DNA of 64,000 nt from Undibacterium hunanense (GCF_014284335.1 NZ_JACOGF010000003.1:310001-374000); one strand, 5' to 3'. Shown: positions 1 to 9,981, counted from the first letter of the stretch. Notes: generated from the letters alone by a model not told the origin. A program made the numbers and translations.

Positions 1-404
1 ATGGCTAGCACATCGCCAACATGTGCCTGTACCCTGACCACACCACGCGTAAGCTCCGGTTCAAATGCATCCAAACCGGCACCGGGTGCGGCTTCAAATG
101 CCTGAAAGATTGCTTCCCAACGCAGGTTCCGCAAAAATTCTGACTGGCGCAATAACAAGGTCTCGTCATTGCCAGGCTGCTTGCGTACCTGATCAAGCTC
201 CGCCCCCTGACCAGACTGCATCTGTGCGTGCTGTTCATCCAGACGGACACGCTCACCCTGCATGCCTTGCCAACCATGCCAGATCAGAATGGCCACACAT
301 AAAGCCAGCGACATCAATAAAAGAAAAGCCTGCACACCACGATTCCGCATATCCCAACGCCAAGGATTATTGTTCTCTGCAAAGTCGATTTGCACAGGTC
401 TCAT
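1..404 (-). CDS. PilN/GspM-like assembly protein, partial (runs off the window)
   Basis: The first 134 residues are visible. A short cytoplasmic N-terminus (MRPVQIDFAENN) is followed by one hydrophobic segment at about residues 25-45 (AFLLLMSLALCVAILIW) and then a charged, Gln-rich stretch of probable periplasmic coiled coil. This is the layout of PilN or GspM inner-membrane platform subunits. Its ATG overlaps the stop of the preceding PilM/GspL-like gene by four bases (ATGA), so the two are translationally coupled, as pilM-pilN usually are. Family assignment rests on topology and position in the gsp-like operon, not on a conserved motif. The C-terminus lies outside the window. Confidence 0.6.
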   Translation of the reverse strand, partial: MRPVQIDFAENNNPWRWDMRNRGVQAFLLLMSLALCVAILIWHGWQGMQGERVRLDEQHAQMQSGQGAELDQVRKQPGNDETLLLRQSEFLRNLRWEAIFQAFEAAPGAGLDAFEPELTRGVVRVQAHVGDVLA

Positions 405-1063
405 GCCGCAACTTCCCTTGGCAGCCAATGCAGCGGCCTGGCATCGCCGCTCCAGAATCTTTCTGTGGGCAATGGTGCCCCGAGTCTGAGCAACTCCAGT
501 GACAGCAGGGCATCCACATCCGCACAGCGCAATTGGCGTACCAGCCGCAATACACCTTCCTGCCAATACAGCAAAGTACTAACACCATCCCGCACAAAAC
601 ACCAGGCACCGGTTGGTGGCAAGCTTGCACATTGTTGTCGCCACATCACTACCAGTTGCGGCTGCAGACTGCGTAGCGCATACGCCTCCAGGGCCTGCAG
701 CAGGTTACGCGGCAATGCACAGGCCAGCATCGGCTCTCCCTTGTGCCAGTCCGCCTGTATCGTCCATTCAGCCGCCGGTTGTCCATACAAGTTCTCGAAG
801 CGGGCATTCAACAACAGAAAAGAATCATCCAGGCTGACAATTTCATCGGGCAGTTCCATTAAAAAATAACGTACCCAGCAATCTGCGACAACGACTACCA
901 AAGCAGCCTTTGTTGTCAGCAGGCCATGTAGTTCTTCACGCAAGGCTTGCCAGTCACCCGGCTTTGCAGTCAGTTTTTGTGGTGGACTGCCATCGGCACG
1001 AGCCAAGGATATTTCCTGCCCACCGATGTTTAAATAATTTTTTTCAACCCGCCAAAGTGACAC
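401..1063 (-). CDS. PilM/GspL-like protein of the pseudopilus platform
   Basis: A 220-residue soluble protein with no signal peptide or membrane segment. I see no sharp motif, but its position between the GspE ATPase and a PilN/GspM-like protein, and its alternating beta/alpha character (GKAALVVVVADCWVRYF-type strands), fit the actin-like cytoplasmic domain of PilM or GspL. That domain connects the ATPase to the inner-membrane platform. The start overlaps the end of gspE by 20 bases and the stop overlaps the next gene by four, so it sits inside one operon. It is shorter than typical PilM (about 350 residues), so it may be a reduced version. The function is inferred from context. Confidence 0.5.
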   Translation of the reverse strand: MSLWRVEKNYLNIGGQEISLARADGSPPQKLTAKPGDWQALREELHGLLTTKAALVVVVADCWVRYFLMELPDEIVSLDDSFLLLNARFENLYGQPAAEWTIQADWHKGEPMLACALPRNLLQALEAYALRSLQPQLVVMWRQQCASLPPTGAWCFVRDGVSTLLYWQEGVLRLVRQLRCADVDALLSLELLRLGAPLPTERFWSGDARPLHWLPREVAA

Positions 1064-2696
1064 GCTTCACCTCCTCTAATGTAGTTTGACCATTGGCGAC
1101 CAGTTTCAATGCATCTTCAAACAGGCTGCGCATGCCACTGGCACGTGCCATTTCCTTGATTTGCCGTAAAGGCCTGCGCTCTATCACCAGTTCGGCCAAC
1201 GCATCATCCAGTGTCAATATTTCTGCCACTGCGCGACGACCGCGATAACCTGTACCCCGGCAATCACCGCAACCTGTCCCGCGCCTGAAATGGTAATTTT
1301 TCACCATGGATCGATCCAGCCCGCTGCGCAGCAATTCCTCGTCATCAGGTTCATAACTGCTACTGCAATGATTGCAATTGAGTCTGACCAGGCGCTGTGC
1401 GATGACACCATTAAGCGAAGAGACGAACGAATACGGATCTATTCCCATATGGGCAAAACGGCCAAACACATCAAACACGCTATTGGCATGTACGGTGGAC
1501 AAGACCAGGTGCCCGGTCAGCGCTGACTGTACGGCTATTTCACCGGTTTCCTGGTCACGAATTTCTCCGACCATGATAATGTCAGGGTCATGTCGCAATA
1601 TGGAACGCAGGCCGCGTGCAAACGACAAGCCTTTTTTGTCATTCACAGGTATCTGCAAGATGCCTGACAAATGATATTCAACCGGATCTTCTATCGTGAT
1701 GATTTTTGCCCGACCCGTATTGATTTCAGTCATCGCGCCATACAAAGTCGTGGTCTTGCCAGATCCGGTTGGCCCGGTCACCAGCACCATGCCATAGGGT
1801 TCTGCCACCAGACGCCGTATGGTCGCCAGGTGGTCATCGGCAAAACCCGATGCATCCAGCGTCAGGCCACCATGCGCACTGACCATGGCCTGCTTGTCCA
1901 GTATCCGTATCACCGCATCTTCACCATGCACACTGGGCATGATGGATACCCGCAAATCGATCTCGCGCCCTTGCGCGGCCACCCTGAAGCTGCCATCTTG
2001 TGGCACCCTGCGCTCAGAAATATCCAGTTCGGCCAATACCTTGATGCGGGAAATAGCCTGCTCAGCCAATGCCTTGCCCGTCACCTGCGCTGCCTGATCC
2101 AGCACACCGTCAATACGGTACTTGGTCAACATGCCACTCGGGGTCGACTCAAAATGGATGTCAGACACACCCGTCTTCAAGGCATCATATAGTGTGGAGT
2201 TAACCAGCTTGACAGCGGGGCTGCCCGCATCGCTCAAGGCTGCATAACTGAGATTTTCCAGCAGATTCTTATGCTCGCCGTCAACTTGCTGGTCATGAAT
2301 CAGCACGTCGATGGAACGTACCGATTCTTCCTGTTTGGCCAGATAGGCATGTACCTCACCCGGCAGGGCAAGTCGCCATTGCAATGCTTCTGCAGCCAGT
2401 GTTTCCAGCCAGATTTGCAGATTCTGGTCATAGGGGTCGCAGACCACCGCTGTCAGTCCCTGCGCATTACGCAGCAATACACATTGCCTTACCTGTGCCC
2501 GTGCCAGTGGCAGACATTCAAACGCCGGTTCGTAGGCGAGCATGCCTGCCATGTCTATCACGATCAACTGAAACAAGGCTGCTGCCTGCGACAGCAAGGC
2601 GCGTGGCTCCAATTGCGTCAAGGCTTCCAGCTCAATAAAAAAACTTGCGCCCGAATGCCGGGAATTGAGATGCGCGGTACGCATACTTTCCATCAT
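1044..2696 (-). CDS. gspE: Type II secretion/pilus assembly ATPase GspE/PilB family
   Basis: A hexameric ATPase that powers pseudopilus extension on the cytoplasmic side of the inner membrane. From the chosen ATG the Walker A motif (GPTGSGKTTT) is at about residues 308-317, the Asp box (TIEDPVEY) near 335, Walker B (DPDIIMVGEIRD) near 370-381 and the His box (LSTVHAN) near 400. A four-Cys zinc site has CxxC pairs at 441/444 and 476/479. All key residues are present. The start was placed at the ATG preceded by AGGAG with nine-base spacing; an upstream in-frame GTG-type start is less likely. The N-terminal 150 residues form a divergent GspE-N-like region. It follows gspF by 80 bases. PilB is the main alternative, but gspG and gspF as neighbours favour a T2SS-like machine. 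Confidence 0.88.
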   Translation of the reverse strand: MMESMRTAHLNSRHSGASFFIELEALTQLEPRALLSQAAALFQLIVIDMAGMLAYEPAFECLPLARAQVRQCVLLRNAQGLTAVVCDPYDQNLQIWLETLAAEALQWRLALPGEVHAYLAKQEESVRSIDVLIHDQQVDGEHKNLLENLSYAALSDAGSPAVKLVNSTLYDALKTGVSDIHFESTPSGMLTKYRIDGVLDQAAQVTGKALAEQAISRIKVLAELDISERRVPQDGSFRVAAQGREIDLRVSIMPSVHGEDAVIRILDKQAMVSAHGGLTLDASGFADDHLATIRRLVAEPYGMVLVTGPTGSGKTTTLYGAMTEINTGRAKIITIEDPVEYHLSGILQIPVNDKKGLSFARGLRSILRHDPDIIMVGEIRDQETGEIAVQSALTGHLVLSTVHANSVFDVFGRFAHMGIDPYSFVSSLNGVIAQRLVRLNCNHCSSSYEPDDEELLRSGLDRSMVKNYHFRRGTGCGDCRGTGYRGRRAVAEILTLDDALAELVIERRPLRQIKEMARASGMRSLFEDALKLVANGQTTLEEVKRVTLAG

Positions 2697-2776
2697 ACTC
2701 ACAAGCTCCTTTCCTGATTCGGGGCTACGCCACATTGGCGCAGCACATTCATACTGCGATCAAACCTGCTATCCCT

Positions 2777-3958
2777 TTATTGCAAAGTGCCCGCCAGATC
2801 AAAGATGGGCATATACAACAACACCACGATCAAACCGATCACGATACCTATCAGTGCCATCAATACCGGCTCAAATGTTTTGCTGAATTTTTCTATCCAG
2901 AGGGTCGTTTCGGCATCGTAGAAAAGCGCTGCCCGTGTCAGCATCAAACCCAGTTGCCCCGAATGCTCTCCCACCCGCAACATGCGCAGGGCGATCGGTG
3001 TCGTTAAACCATTTTTCTCAAACGCATCAGAAAAATTACCTCCCTGGACGATGCCATAGCGCGCTGCCGACAAAGCCCTGGCCCTGTGCGCAGACAAGGT
3101 GCCACCGACCATTTCCAGTGCATTGACAACCGCGATACCGCCTTCCAGTAACATGCCCAGGGTCAGGTACAGGCGTGCCAGTTCCAGAATATTCACGCGC
3201 TGCGAAATACCAGGCAAACGCGTCAGCATCAACATCAGACGCCCCGAGCGTTTTAGCCGGCGCCACCAGGCCAGCAAACAAAAGACGATGCCCACTGCAG
3301 CCAACAACAACCATTTTCCATGTGCCGCCACTAAAGCGCCCCAGGCAATCAGCCATTGCGACATCAGTGGCAATTCCCTGCCGCTACCCTGGTACACCAC
3401 AGAAAACCGGGGTACAACATAACCAAGCAAAAACATGCTGACCAGACCACCAACAATCAGCAATATCGCCGGGTAGATTGCCGCACTGACGATGCGGTTG
3501 CGAATGCCATTGATACGAACCTGATATTCGATATAACGCGACAAGGCCTGCGGCAAGTCGCTGGTGCGTTCCGCGGCTTTGACAATACCGATAAACAGAG
3601 GTGGAAAATGCTCAGGCTCGGCAGCAACAGCGACTGAAAACCGCAAGCCATCCCGCATGCGCAGCAGCAAACGGGCAACGATGTTTGCTGTCTCGCTTTG
3701 CGCATCTTTCTCGCCCAGGGCTTCCAGGCTTTCTATCAAGCCCAGCCCGGCCTGTAGCAATGCCAATAATTCCTGGGTAAACAAGATCAGCGAAAAATTT
3801 TTGCCGCGTTTTTGCACCTGCGCCGATAAGGGCCGCACATCCAGCACCGTCATCTGCCTGACCACGGCCGCACGCGATGCGCCATCAGCATCCATTGCTT
3901 CCAGCTCCAGCATATGCACGCGATTATCACGGCCTACTGCGCGAACGGCGTAACGCAT
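2777..3958 (-). CDS. gspF: Type II secretion inner-membrane protein GspF family
   Basis: A polytopic inner-membrane platform protein of 393 residues, the usual GspF/PilC length. Two repeated cytoplasmic T2SSF domains are visible (FTQELLALLQAGLGLIESLE near residue 65, and LARLYLTLGMLLEGGIAVVNALE near 260). Three hydrophobic segments follow the usual pattern: about 165-190, 215-235, and a C-terminal one near 365-385 (LIGIVIGLIVVLLYMPIF). The gene lies 27 bases after gspG and 80 bases before gspE in the same direction, consistent with a single operon. GspF anchors the GspE ATPase and the pseudopilus base. Nothing looks broken. Confidence 0.88.
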   Translation of the reverse strand: MRYAVRAVGRDNRVHMLELEAMDADGASRAAVVRQMTVLDVRPLSAQVQKRGKNFSLILFTQELLALLQAGLGLIESLEALGEKDAQSETANIVARLLLRMRDGLRFSVAVAAEPEHFPPLFIGIVKAAERTSDLPQALSRYIEYQVRINGIRNRIVSAAIYPAILLIVGGLVSMFLLGYVVPRFSVVYQGSGRELPLMSQWLIAWGALVAAHGKWLLLAAVGIVFCLLAWWRRLKRSGRLMLMLTRLPGISQRVNILELARLYLTLGMLLEGGIAVVNALEMVGGTLSAHRARALSAARYGIVQGGNFSDAFEKNGLTTPIALRMLRVGEHSGQLGLMLTRAALFYDAETTLWIEKFSKTFEPVLMALIGIVIGLIVVLLYMPIFDLAGTLQ

Positions 3959-3985
3959 GCTAGCCTCAGTGCTCAGTTGCTGACA

Positions 3986-4426
3986 TCAGTTACTGACATC
4001 TGCCGCTTCACCGGTACCACCGGCACGGCCATCTTCGCCCAGCGATGACAGGTCAAATTCCTTGCCATTACGCCCGGGAATACGGTAAATATAGGCATTG
4101 CCCCAGGGGTCCATGGGCAGCGCTTTTTGCAGATAAGGTCCATTCCAGCGAGCAACACCAACTGGTCTGACCAATAGTGCATTCAACCCGACATCGCCGT
4201 TTGGATAACGCCCTACATCCAGCCTGTAATTGTCCAGTGCCTTACTGAACGACTCGATCTGTGCCTTGGCAACTTTTTGCCGCGATTCGCCTACCTTGGA
4301 AAAATACTTGGGCCCGACATATGCGCTCAGCAAGCCAATAATGGCAATCACCACCAGTAATTCCAGCAGGGTAAAGCCTGAAATATGTGATGAATGCTGT
4401 CTGGGCTTGCGTGAATCATTTCTCAT
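3986..4426 (-). CDS. gspG: Major pseudopilin GspG
   Basis: A type IV pilin-like protein. A short basic leader ends in the prepilin peptidase site G/FTLLELLVV, followed by the conserved hydrophobic helix with Glu at +5. The C-terminal half carries the GspG signatures: an LDNYRLDVGRYP-type segment, a WNGPYLQK segment and the DPWGNAYIYRIPG segment, ending in a calcium-site-like SSLGEDGRAGG. The protein polymerises into the pseudopilus that drives secretion across the outer membrane. It is the first gene of a leftward operon with gspF and gspE. The start is uncertain: ATG at 4426 is used, but a GTG six bases further upstream lies closer to an AAGGA ribosome site and could be the true start. Confidence 0.92.
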   Translation of the reverse strand: MRNDSRKPRQHSSHISGFTLLELLVVIAIIGLLSAYVGPKYFSKVGESRQKVAKAQIESFSKALDNYRLDVGRYPNGDVGLNALLVRPVGVARWNGPYLQKALPMDPWGNAYIYRIPGRNGKEFDLSSLGEDGRAGGTGEAADVSN

Positions 4427-4432
4427 ATGCAC

Positions 4433-4864
4433 GAACCATCCTTGAAAATAAGGCCATTAAATGTGACGAATTTCAATACCTCAATCTGCTTTATCAATAC
4501 CAAAATAGTCGTTTCAAATACCCTGCTATTGGAATATTATTGGCCAGACCGAATTCAATTTCGGTCTGACCAGTTTTATTCTACTATGCAAATTTTCTTT
4601 TGTGAATGTCAATTAACATTAAATTATGTGCGCTCGCACAAGAGAATCAGGTGCAACTTTAGTGCAAGGCCTGAGCGCACCGCAGCATAAGTGTTACTTC
4701 ATGGTGCATGATTTTTCTGAATTTTCCCCTGCGCGGTATCAGCACAGGTTGACACTGGCTGACCAGTGCAGATGGCGAACAGACAGATAGCCTTGGTCAA
4801 AATGAAAGTTAAATATCATTGGTATAAAAATTGCTCTTTGAAAATATCACTTCTGAGAGCAACC
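4433..4864. other. Divergent intergenic region between gspG and the GGDEF-EAL gene
   Basis: About 430 AT-rich bases that must hold the promoters of the leftward gsp operon and the rightward GGDEF-EAL gene. It contains a strong stem-loop (listed separately) and a short palindrome with TGTGCG/CGCACA arms at 4627-4640. I could not identify convincing -35/-10 pairs. No coding sequence is supported. Confidence 0.5.
4542..4580 (+). terminator. Stem-loop followed by T-rich tract
   Basis: The arms CAGACCGAA and TTCGGTCTG form a perfect nine-pair stem with a six-base loop, extended by flanking GG/CC pairs, then TTTTATT. On the plus strand this has the form of an intrinsic terminator, but no plus-strand gene ends here. 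It may block antisense transcription out of the gsp operon, or act as an operator or leader structure for the divergent promoters. Confidence 0.4.
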
Positions 4865-7207
4865 ATGAATCTTTACGACATACATGAATTTGTCTCCCCA
4901 CCTCAACCTGGGCCCAACTGCATGTCAGGACGCCATATCACACCTGAACTGAGCGAGATTCTGGCAAATTCCTGCCGTTACGATCCCATTGAAAGTGCAG
5001 CCTCTTTTGGTCGTTGGTGGCTGGATGCAAAAAGCGGTGAACTGGTGTTGTCCCAACATGCAGCAGACCTGCTTTGGGTAAGTGCGGGCTGGTATGCGAA
5101 TCTGGAAAGTGGTTTCAATCAGGCAGTACTCGACGATTTGAGCACCCTTACCAAGTCCTTGAAAACTCTGCCGGTGAGCAGCAGACAAACAGAATGCGAC
5201 ATACGTGTCATCAGTGAAATCCATGGCATGCGCTGGCTGCGCATGGTCATCCTGCCGGAAGCGACTTTTCATTCTGGCCTGATCGCCGGTGTCTTGCTGG
5301 ACATTACAGCCAGCAAACATGCAGCGATGCGCGAAAGATTAAGTTTTGAATCAACCCGTTTATTTGTCGGCACAGACACACTCGGCAGTGCCGTCACCAA
5401 ACTGATACAGCTGGTCTGCGAAAATCTTGGTTGGGAATGGGGTGCCTACTGGGCCTTGGAAACCGACAAACAGGGAGAGCAAAAACTCAGTTGCAGACAT
5501 TACTGGCATGGTGCGCAAGATGCTCTGGGCAGCTTTACCCAGGAAAGCCTCAGCATGCACATGACACCTGGCGACGGGCTCGTTGGCCAGGTATGGCAAA
5601 GAGGTGAAGCACGCTGGGTGGAAGACATGCAAAGTGATCATGAATTCTTGCGCAACAACAGCGCCAGTCAATGCAAGCTGCGCTCGGGTTATGTCTTTCC
5701 GGTTGCCTATGTTACCGACGAAGGCGAATGCCACAGTCCCGGAGTACTCGAATTTTACAGCCGCCTGTCACGCCAGCGCGAAGCCCAGTTACCCACCGTT
5801 TCAGCCAGCATCGGCGCCCTGATCGCACAAACCGCACAAAGACTGGAACAACAGGAAACCATACGTCAGTTGGCGCAGATAGACGGCTTGACCGAACTGG
5901 CCAACCGCAGCCATTTTTATCGTATGCTGGAAAAAACCTGTCTGGACAACGCCACCAACAAAACACCATTCGGTTTGATCTTTATCGACCTTGACCGTTT
6001 CAAACCGGTGAATGATGCATTTGGTCATGAAGCTGGCAACGTCGTATTGAAGGATTTCGCCCAGCGCCTGCAATCGCTGGTCTCTGGACGTGACCTGGTA
6101 GGCCGGCTGGGTGGAGATGAATTCGCCATCCTGCTACACCCGGATACGTCATCCACACCATTTGTAGAACAACTGGATGTGCTGGCCAAACAAGTGCTGG
6201 ATGCAGCCCAGGTGCCGGTATTGTTCAACCGTCATGAAGTCGCTATTTCGGCCAGCATAGGAATCAGTATTTTCCCTGAAAACGGCATGAGCAGCCCTGA
6301 CCTGTTACGCAGCGCAGACACAGCCATGTACCGCATCAAAAAAACCGGTCGTAATGCCCTCAGTTTTTTCTCCACCAGCACCACCCAGACGCTGGCAATG
6401 CAGCAGTCCGATCTGGCACAGCGCCTGACCATGGAGGTAGAGCTGTACCAGGCCATGACGAATCAGGGCCTGTTTCTTGAATATCAACCCATATTCGATG
6501 GCAACCGTCGCATCGTCGCAGTCGAAGCCCTGCTGCGCTGGCGTCGTTTGAACGGCGAAATGGTCAGACCCGACATTTTCATTCCCATTGCAGAACAAAG
6601 CCATCTTATCGTCCAGATCGGTAGCTGGGTGGTCAAACAGGCATGTCACGACCTGGCCCTTCTGCACAAGGCTGGTTTCCGCGATTTAAAGATGCACGTC
6701 AACATGGCGCCATCCGAATTTACCAGCAACACCTTGCCGGAAGAACTCAGCGCCGTGGTCGTGCAATCTGGCATTGCATCGCATCACCTGTGTCTGGAAT
6801 TGACCGAGAGTATGCTGATGCAACAGCCGGATCGCGTGATACCCATCATGCACAGCCTGCGACAACTGGGGTTTGGCATCAGCCTCGACGATTTTGGCAT
6901 GGGCTATTCGTCGCTGTCACGTCTGAAAAATCTACCGATCTCCTCCATGAAGATAGATCGCTCCTTCATCAGCGGCTTGCCAGACCAGGCCGAAGATCGC
7001 GCCATCGTCCGTACCATCATAGAACTGGGACGTAACCTGCGCCTCAATATCATTGCCGAAGGCGTGGAAACCGATAGCCAGCTCGCTTTTTTGCGCCAGT
7101 TTGGCGATACTCTGATACAGGGTTTTGTAATGTGTCACCCGCAGCCCTTGAATGAATTGATACGCCTGCATCAACCCGTGCCCAGGCCTGTCGATGTGCC
7201 CGCCTGA
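4865..7207 (+). CDS. PAS/GAF-GGDEF-EAL c-di-GMP turnover protein
   Basis: A soluble 780-residue signalling enzyme with no membrane segment. From the chosen ATG there is a PAS-like region at about 47-150, a GAF domain at about 160-320, a GGDEF domain with intact GGDEF at 416-420, and an EAL domain with EAL at 554-556. The other phosphodiesterase landmarks are all there: MHVNMAP, LELTESM, DDFGMGYSS, MKIDRSF and AEGVE. The RxxD inhibition site five residues before GGDEF is replaced (SGRD), so product inhibition of any cyclase activity may be lost. The start was chosen for a GAGAG element just upstream of the ATG encoding MNLYDIHEF; longer in-frame starts lie in AT-rich DNA. It is transcribed alone, divergent from gspG. 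Net activity (synthesis or hydrolysis) cannot be read from the sequence. Confidence 0.9.
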   Translation: MNLYDIHEFVSPPQPGPNCMSGRHITPELSEILANSCRYDPIESAASFGRWWLDAKSGELVLSQHAADLLWVSAGWYANLESGFNQAVLDDLSTLTKSLKTLPVSSRQTECDIRVISEIHGMRWLRMVILPEATFHSGLIAGVLLDITASKHAAMRERLSFESTRLFVGTDTLGSAVTKLIQLVCENLGWEWGAYWALETDKQGEQKLSCRHYWHGAQDALGSFTQESLSMHMTPGDGLVGQVWQRGEARWVEDMQSDHEFLRNNSASQCKLRSGYVFPVAYVTDEGECHSPGVLEFYSRLSRQREAQLPTVSASIGALIAQTAQRLEQQETIRQLAQIDGLTELANRSHFYRMLEKTCLDNATNKTPFGLIFIDLDRFKPVNDAFGHEAGNVVLKDFAQRLQSLVSGRDLVGRLGGDEFAILLHPDTSSTPFVEQLDVLAKQVLDAAQVPVLFNRHEVAISASIGISIFPENGMSSPDLLRSADTAMYRIKKTGRNALSFFSTSTTQTLAMQQSDLAQRLTMEVELYQAMTNQGLFLEYQPIFDGNRRIVAVEALLRWRRLNGEMVRPDIFIPIAEQSHLIVQIGSWVVKQACHDLALLHKAGFRDLKMHVNMAPSEFTSNTLPEELSAVVVQSGIASHHLCLELTESMLMQQPDRVIPIMHSLRQLGFGISLDDFGMGYSSLSRLKNLPISSMKIDRSFISGLPDQAEDRAIVRTIIELGRNLRLNIIAEGVETDSQLAFLRQFGDTLIQGFVMCHPQPLNELIRLHQPVPRPVDVPA

Positions 7208-7688
7208 TGGTTAAATCTGCCTGGTTTTTCACCGGCAGATTGCCCACCTCACCGATGTCCTTGACCAGCCCAATTTCTGATTACTGCCAGTAAGAAATCT
7301 GAAGAACTTCATTAAAGTTGATAACTGCGTCGCACGGCGTTTTTTCAGACAACGCGACTGGATTATGCTTGCGTGGACAACAAGCAGATAGCCCCTGCGT
7401 TTGACATACAAATGGTGTGACAAGACCCTGGAATGCAATGCCGTGTCATACCAGTATCGTTATCAATGCCCCCATCTCGCATGGAACAAAATGCAACACA
7501 AAGTGATGCTTCAAATAAATATTTCACGAAGCTGCATAAACATTTTGTTACACTCATCAATAACAGATGCCAGCCTTACAAGAAATGGCCTGCAAACTGC
7601 TGACATCAAGCTGCCCCATATCCATATCTGAATCACCCTTCGACCTGTGCAATAGCGTACCAATCAACGGCAACACTGAGGAGTAAGC
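7208..7688. other. Intergenic region upstream of the chemoreceptor gene
   Basis: A 480-base gap. Just after the GGDEF-EAL stop there is a hairpin with AATCTGCC/GGCAGATT arms (7214-7241), without a clear T-run, so it is only a weak terminator candidate. Further right lies a possible sigma-28-like element (listed separately) before the chemoreceptor. Short open frames here have no ribosome site or recognisable protein. Confidence 0.4.
7537..7563 (+). promoter_or_regulatory. Possible degenerate sigma-28 promoter for the chemoreceptor
   Basis: TAAA, 15 bases, then ATCAATAA. The spacing matches the flagellar sigma-28 consensus (TAAA-N15-GCCGATAA), but only five of eight -10 positions match. It lies about 125 bases upstream of a chemoreceptor start, the class of gene usually under sigma-28. 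It is weak on its own. Confidence 0.25.
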
Positions 7689-9239
7689 ATGAAATTTTCA
7701 GTCAAGATAGTCTTGTGTTCAGCCATACCTGCTTTATTGTTTGCAATAGGTTTAGCCACCTCCATTACCTCCCTGCTATCAACCCGTGCCCAGTTTGACA
7801 ACTACATTTCGACTGAACAGGCGCTGGAAAGAAACATCTCTGAAATGTATGCCCAGGGCCTGCAAATGGGCCAGGCACTCAGAAACGTCGTGCTGGACCC
7901 ATCCAACAAGAAAGGCGTTGATAATTTTCTGGCGGCACAAGTGGCCTACGACAAAGCCTTTGAACAGGCACAGAAAGTATCTGCAATAAATAACACGACA
8001 CAAAGCCTGGCAGAACTGCCCAAACTGAGAGCGATTCACGCCCAGACACAAGAAAAGATCGTCGCCATACTCAAAGAAAAAGGAGATGCAACGGTCGTAC
8101 TGAATGCAGAAGAAACCCCGGCCTGGAGAAACCTGCGTGGCGAATTGCTGAAGCAACGCGATGAAGCCGGCAAACGCTCTGCGCAAGAACATACCAACGT
8201 CAATGACAAGGTCAGTTTTGCCATCACCCTGTCAATCTGCCTGGCCGTGCTGGCCAGCCTGGTTGCCATCTTCCTGAACTTCTTTTGCCAAAAAACCTTG
8301 CACAAGGAACTTGGCGGCGACCCGGTCCAGGCCAGGGAAGCCCTGGCGAATATTGCCAAAGGCAATTTGTCCCAAAGCATAGACAACAATGCCAGTGACA
8401 GCAGCCTGATGGGCGTGCTGCAACAAATGCAGACCTCGCTGGAATCACTGGTCAACGGCGTACGCAGCTCTGCCACTGGCATCGCCCAGGCCACCGACGA
8501 AATTGCATCCGGCAGCATGGATTTGAGCAACCGCACTGAAAGTCAGGCCAGCTCACTGGAAGAAACAGCGGCCTCCATGGAAGAACTCAATTCCACCGTC
8601 AATCAAAATGCAGACAACGCCAGACTCGCCAATCAACTGGCAGCACAAGCGTCCGAAGTAGCCACACGCGGTGGTGCGGTAGTTGAACAAGTTGTTGGCA
8701 CCATGCGCGGCATCAATGAATCATCCAAAAAAATACAGGACATCATAGGCGTGATTGATGGCATCGCCTTCCAGACCAATATCCTGGCCCTGAATGCTGC
8801 AGTAGAAGCCGCCAGAGCCGGCGAACAAGGGCGCGGCTTTGCCGTCGTCGCTACCGAAGTACGATCCCTCGCCGGTCGCAGTGCCGATGCTGCCAAGGAA
8901 ATCAAATCCCTCATCAGCACCAGTGTTGAATCAGTAGAAAAAGGCTCCCAACTAGTGGACCTGGCTGGCACTACCATGAATGAAGTGGTTGGGTCCATCC
9001 GCAAAGTCAGCCAGATCGTCGCCGAAATCACCGCTTCCAGTTCAGAGCAATCCAGCGGCGTTGCACAGGTTGGCGAAGCCGTCACCCTGATGGACCAGAC
9101 CACACAACAAAACGCTGCACTGGTAGAGCAGATGGCCGCAGCCGCTGCCAGCCTGAACGAACAGTCCGGCGAACTGATGAGCGCCGTATCTGTCTTCAGG
9201 ACAAGGCAAAGTACGCCATTGCTGCGGCTGCAGGCTTAA
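7689..9239 (+). CDS. Methyl-accepting chemotaxis protein
   Basis: An inner-membrane chemoreceptor of 516 residues. The first membrane helix is at about 5-28, followed by a four-helix-bundle type periplasmic domain with the [15 protein letters not shown] segment, a second helix at about 178-200, a HAMP-like linker and a long signalling coiled coil. The hairpin tip that binds CheA and CheW is intact near residues 355-385 ([18 protein letters not shown] followed by GRGFAVVA). Glu/Gln-rich methylation helices surround it ([16 protein letters not shown]). It starts after a good AGGAG site. The C-terminus lacks a CheR-docking pentapeptide. It is monocistronic and convergent with the LysE-type gene. 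The ligand is unknown. Confidence 0.93.
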   Translation: MKFSVKIVLCSAIPALLFAIGLATSITSLLSTRAQFDNYISTEQALERNISEMYAQGLQMGQALRNVVLDPSNKKGVDNFLAAQVAYDKAFEQAQKVSAINNTTQSLAELPKLRAIHAQTQEKIVAILKEKGDATVVLNAEETPAWRNLRGELLKQRDEAGKRSAQEHTNVNDKVSFAITLSICLAVLASLVAIFLNFFCQKTLHKELGGDPVQAREALANIAKGNLSQSIDNNASDSSLMGVLQQMQTSLESLVNGVRSSATGIAQATDEIASGSMDLSNRTESQASSLEETAASMEELNSTVNQNADNARLANQLAAQASEVATRGGAVVEQVVGTMRGINESSKKIQDIIGVIDGIAFQTNILALNAAVEAARAGEQGRGFAVVATEVRSLAGRSADAAKEIKSLISTSVESVEKGSQLVDLAGTTMNEVVGSIRKVSQIVAEITASSSEQSSGVAQVGEAVTLMDQTTQQNAALVEQMAAAAASLNEQSGELMSAVSVFRTRQSTPLLRLQA

Positions 9240-9258
9240 AATACAGTGCGGTGCTGCC

Positions 9259-9870
9259 CTACTTAATCAACGGCAAGGCAGCGCCGATAAAAACAAACAG
9301 CGTTCCACATGTACGGTTGAAACGTTTCTGCCCCCGTTCCAGCCACGGCCGGATGTAATGCGCCAGCCTTGCCAGTAAATACTCCACCAGAAATTCAATG
9401 ACCGCAAAGGTCACCGTCATGACGACAAACTGTGGCAACAGTGCACGCTGCATATCAATAAACTGTGGAAGAAAAGCACCGTAAAACAGCAGCACCTTCG
9501 GGTTCGCTATCGCCGTCAACAAGCCCAGACGAAACAAACTGATGCCACGTTTAGCCCCTGCGCTTTCTTTTGGCGCCAGATGAAGTGCAGGCGCACGCCA
9601 TAACTGTATGCCAAGCCAGACCAAGTAAATTCCCCCTGCCAGTTTCAGCACCAGTAAAGCGCTGGACGATGCTTGCAGTATTGCCCCCAGGCCAAACATC
9701 GACAAGGCAATCAGGCAGGTAAAACCCACCACACCACCAACGACGGTATAGGTAGCCTTTCTTGCCCCATACAAGGCACCATGTGTCATGGCAAGCAATC
9801 CATTCGGCCCCGGTGTAAGCGACAAGCCCAATACTGCGATAGCGTAAATAATCCAGGTATGCAAAGCCAT
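9259..9870 (-). CDS. LysE/RhtB-family amino-acid exporter
   Basis: A 203-residue integral membrane protein with about six hydrophobic helices and the family's N-terminal signature SLTPGPNGLLAM. The motif ANPKVLLFYGAFLPQF in the second half is also typical. Members export amino acids or derivatives such as threonine and homoserine from the cytoplasm. The ATG was chosen for AGGAG with seven-base spacing; an upstream in-frame start would add an unlikely polar leader. It is divergent from a GlxA-type AraC regulator 111 bases away, the usual arrangement for a regulator and the exporter it controls. The substrate cannot be deduced. Confidence 0.88.
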   Translation of the reverse strand: MALHTWIIYAIAVLGLSLTPGPNGLLAMTHGALYGARKATYTVVGGVVGFTCLIALSMFGLGAILQASSSALLVLKLAGGIYLVWLGIQLWRAPALHLAPKESAGAKRGISLFRLGLLTAIANPKVLLFYGAFLPQFIDMQRALLPQFVVMTVTFAVIEFLVEYLLARLAHYIRPWLERGQKRFNRTCGTLFVFIGAALPLIK

Positions 9871-9981
9871 GTAATTTCTCCTGTTTTTCAAACTCCAGTA
9901 ACTTACAGCAGTGTAAAGAATACGATCAATCATCAATGGTATTATTTAGACGTTTTTAGATAAATTTTAGACATCTCAATA

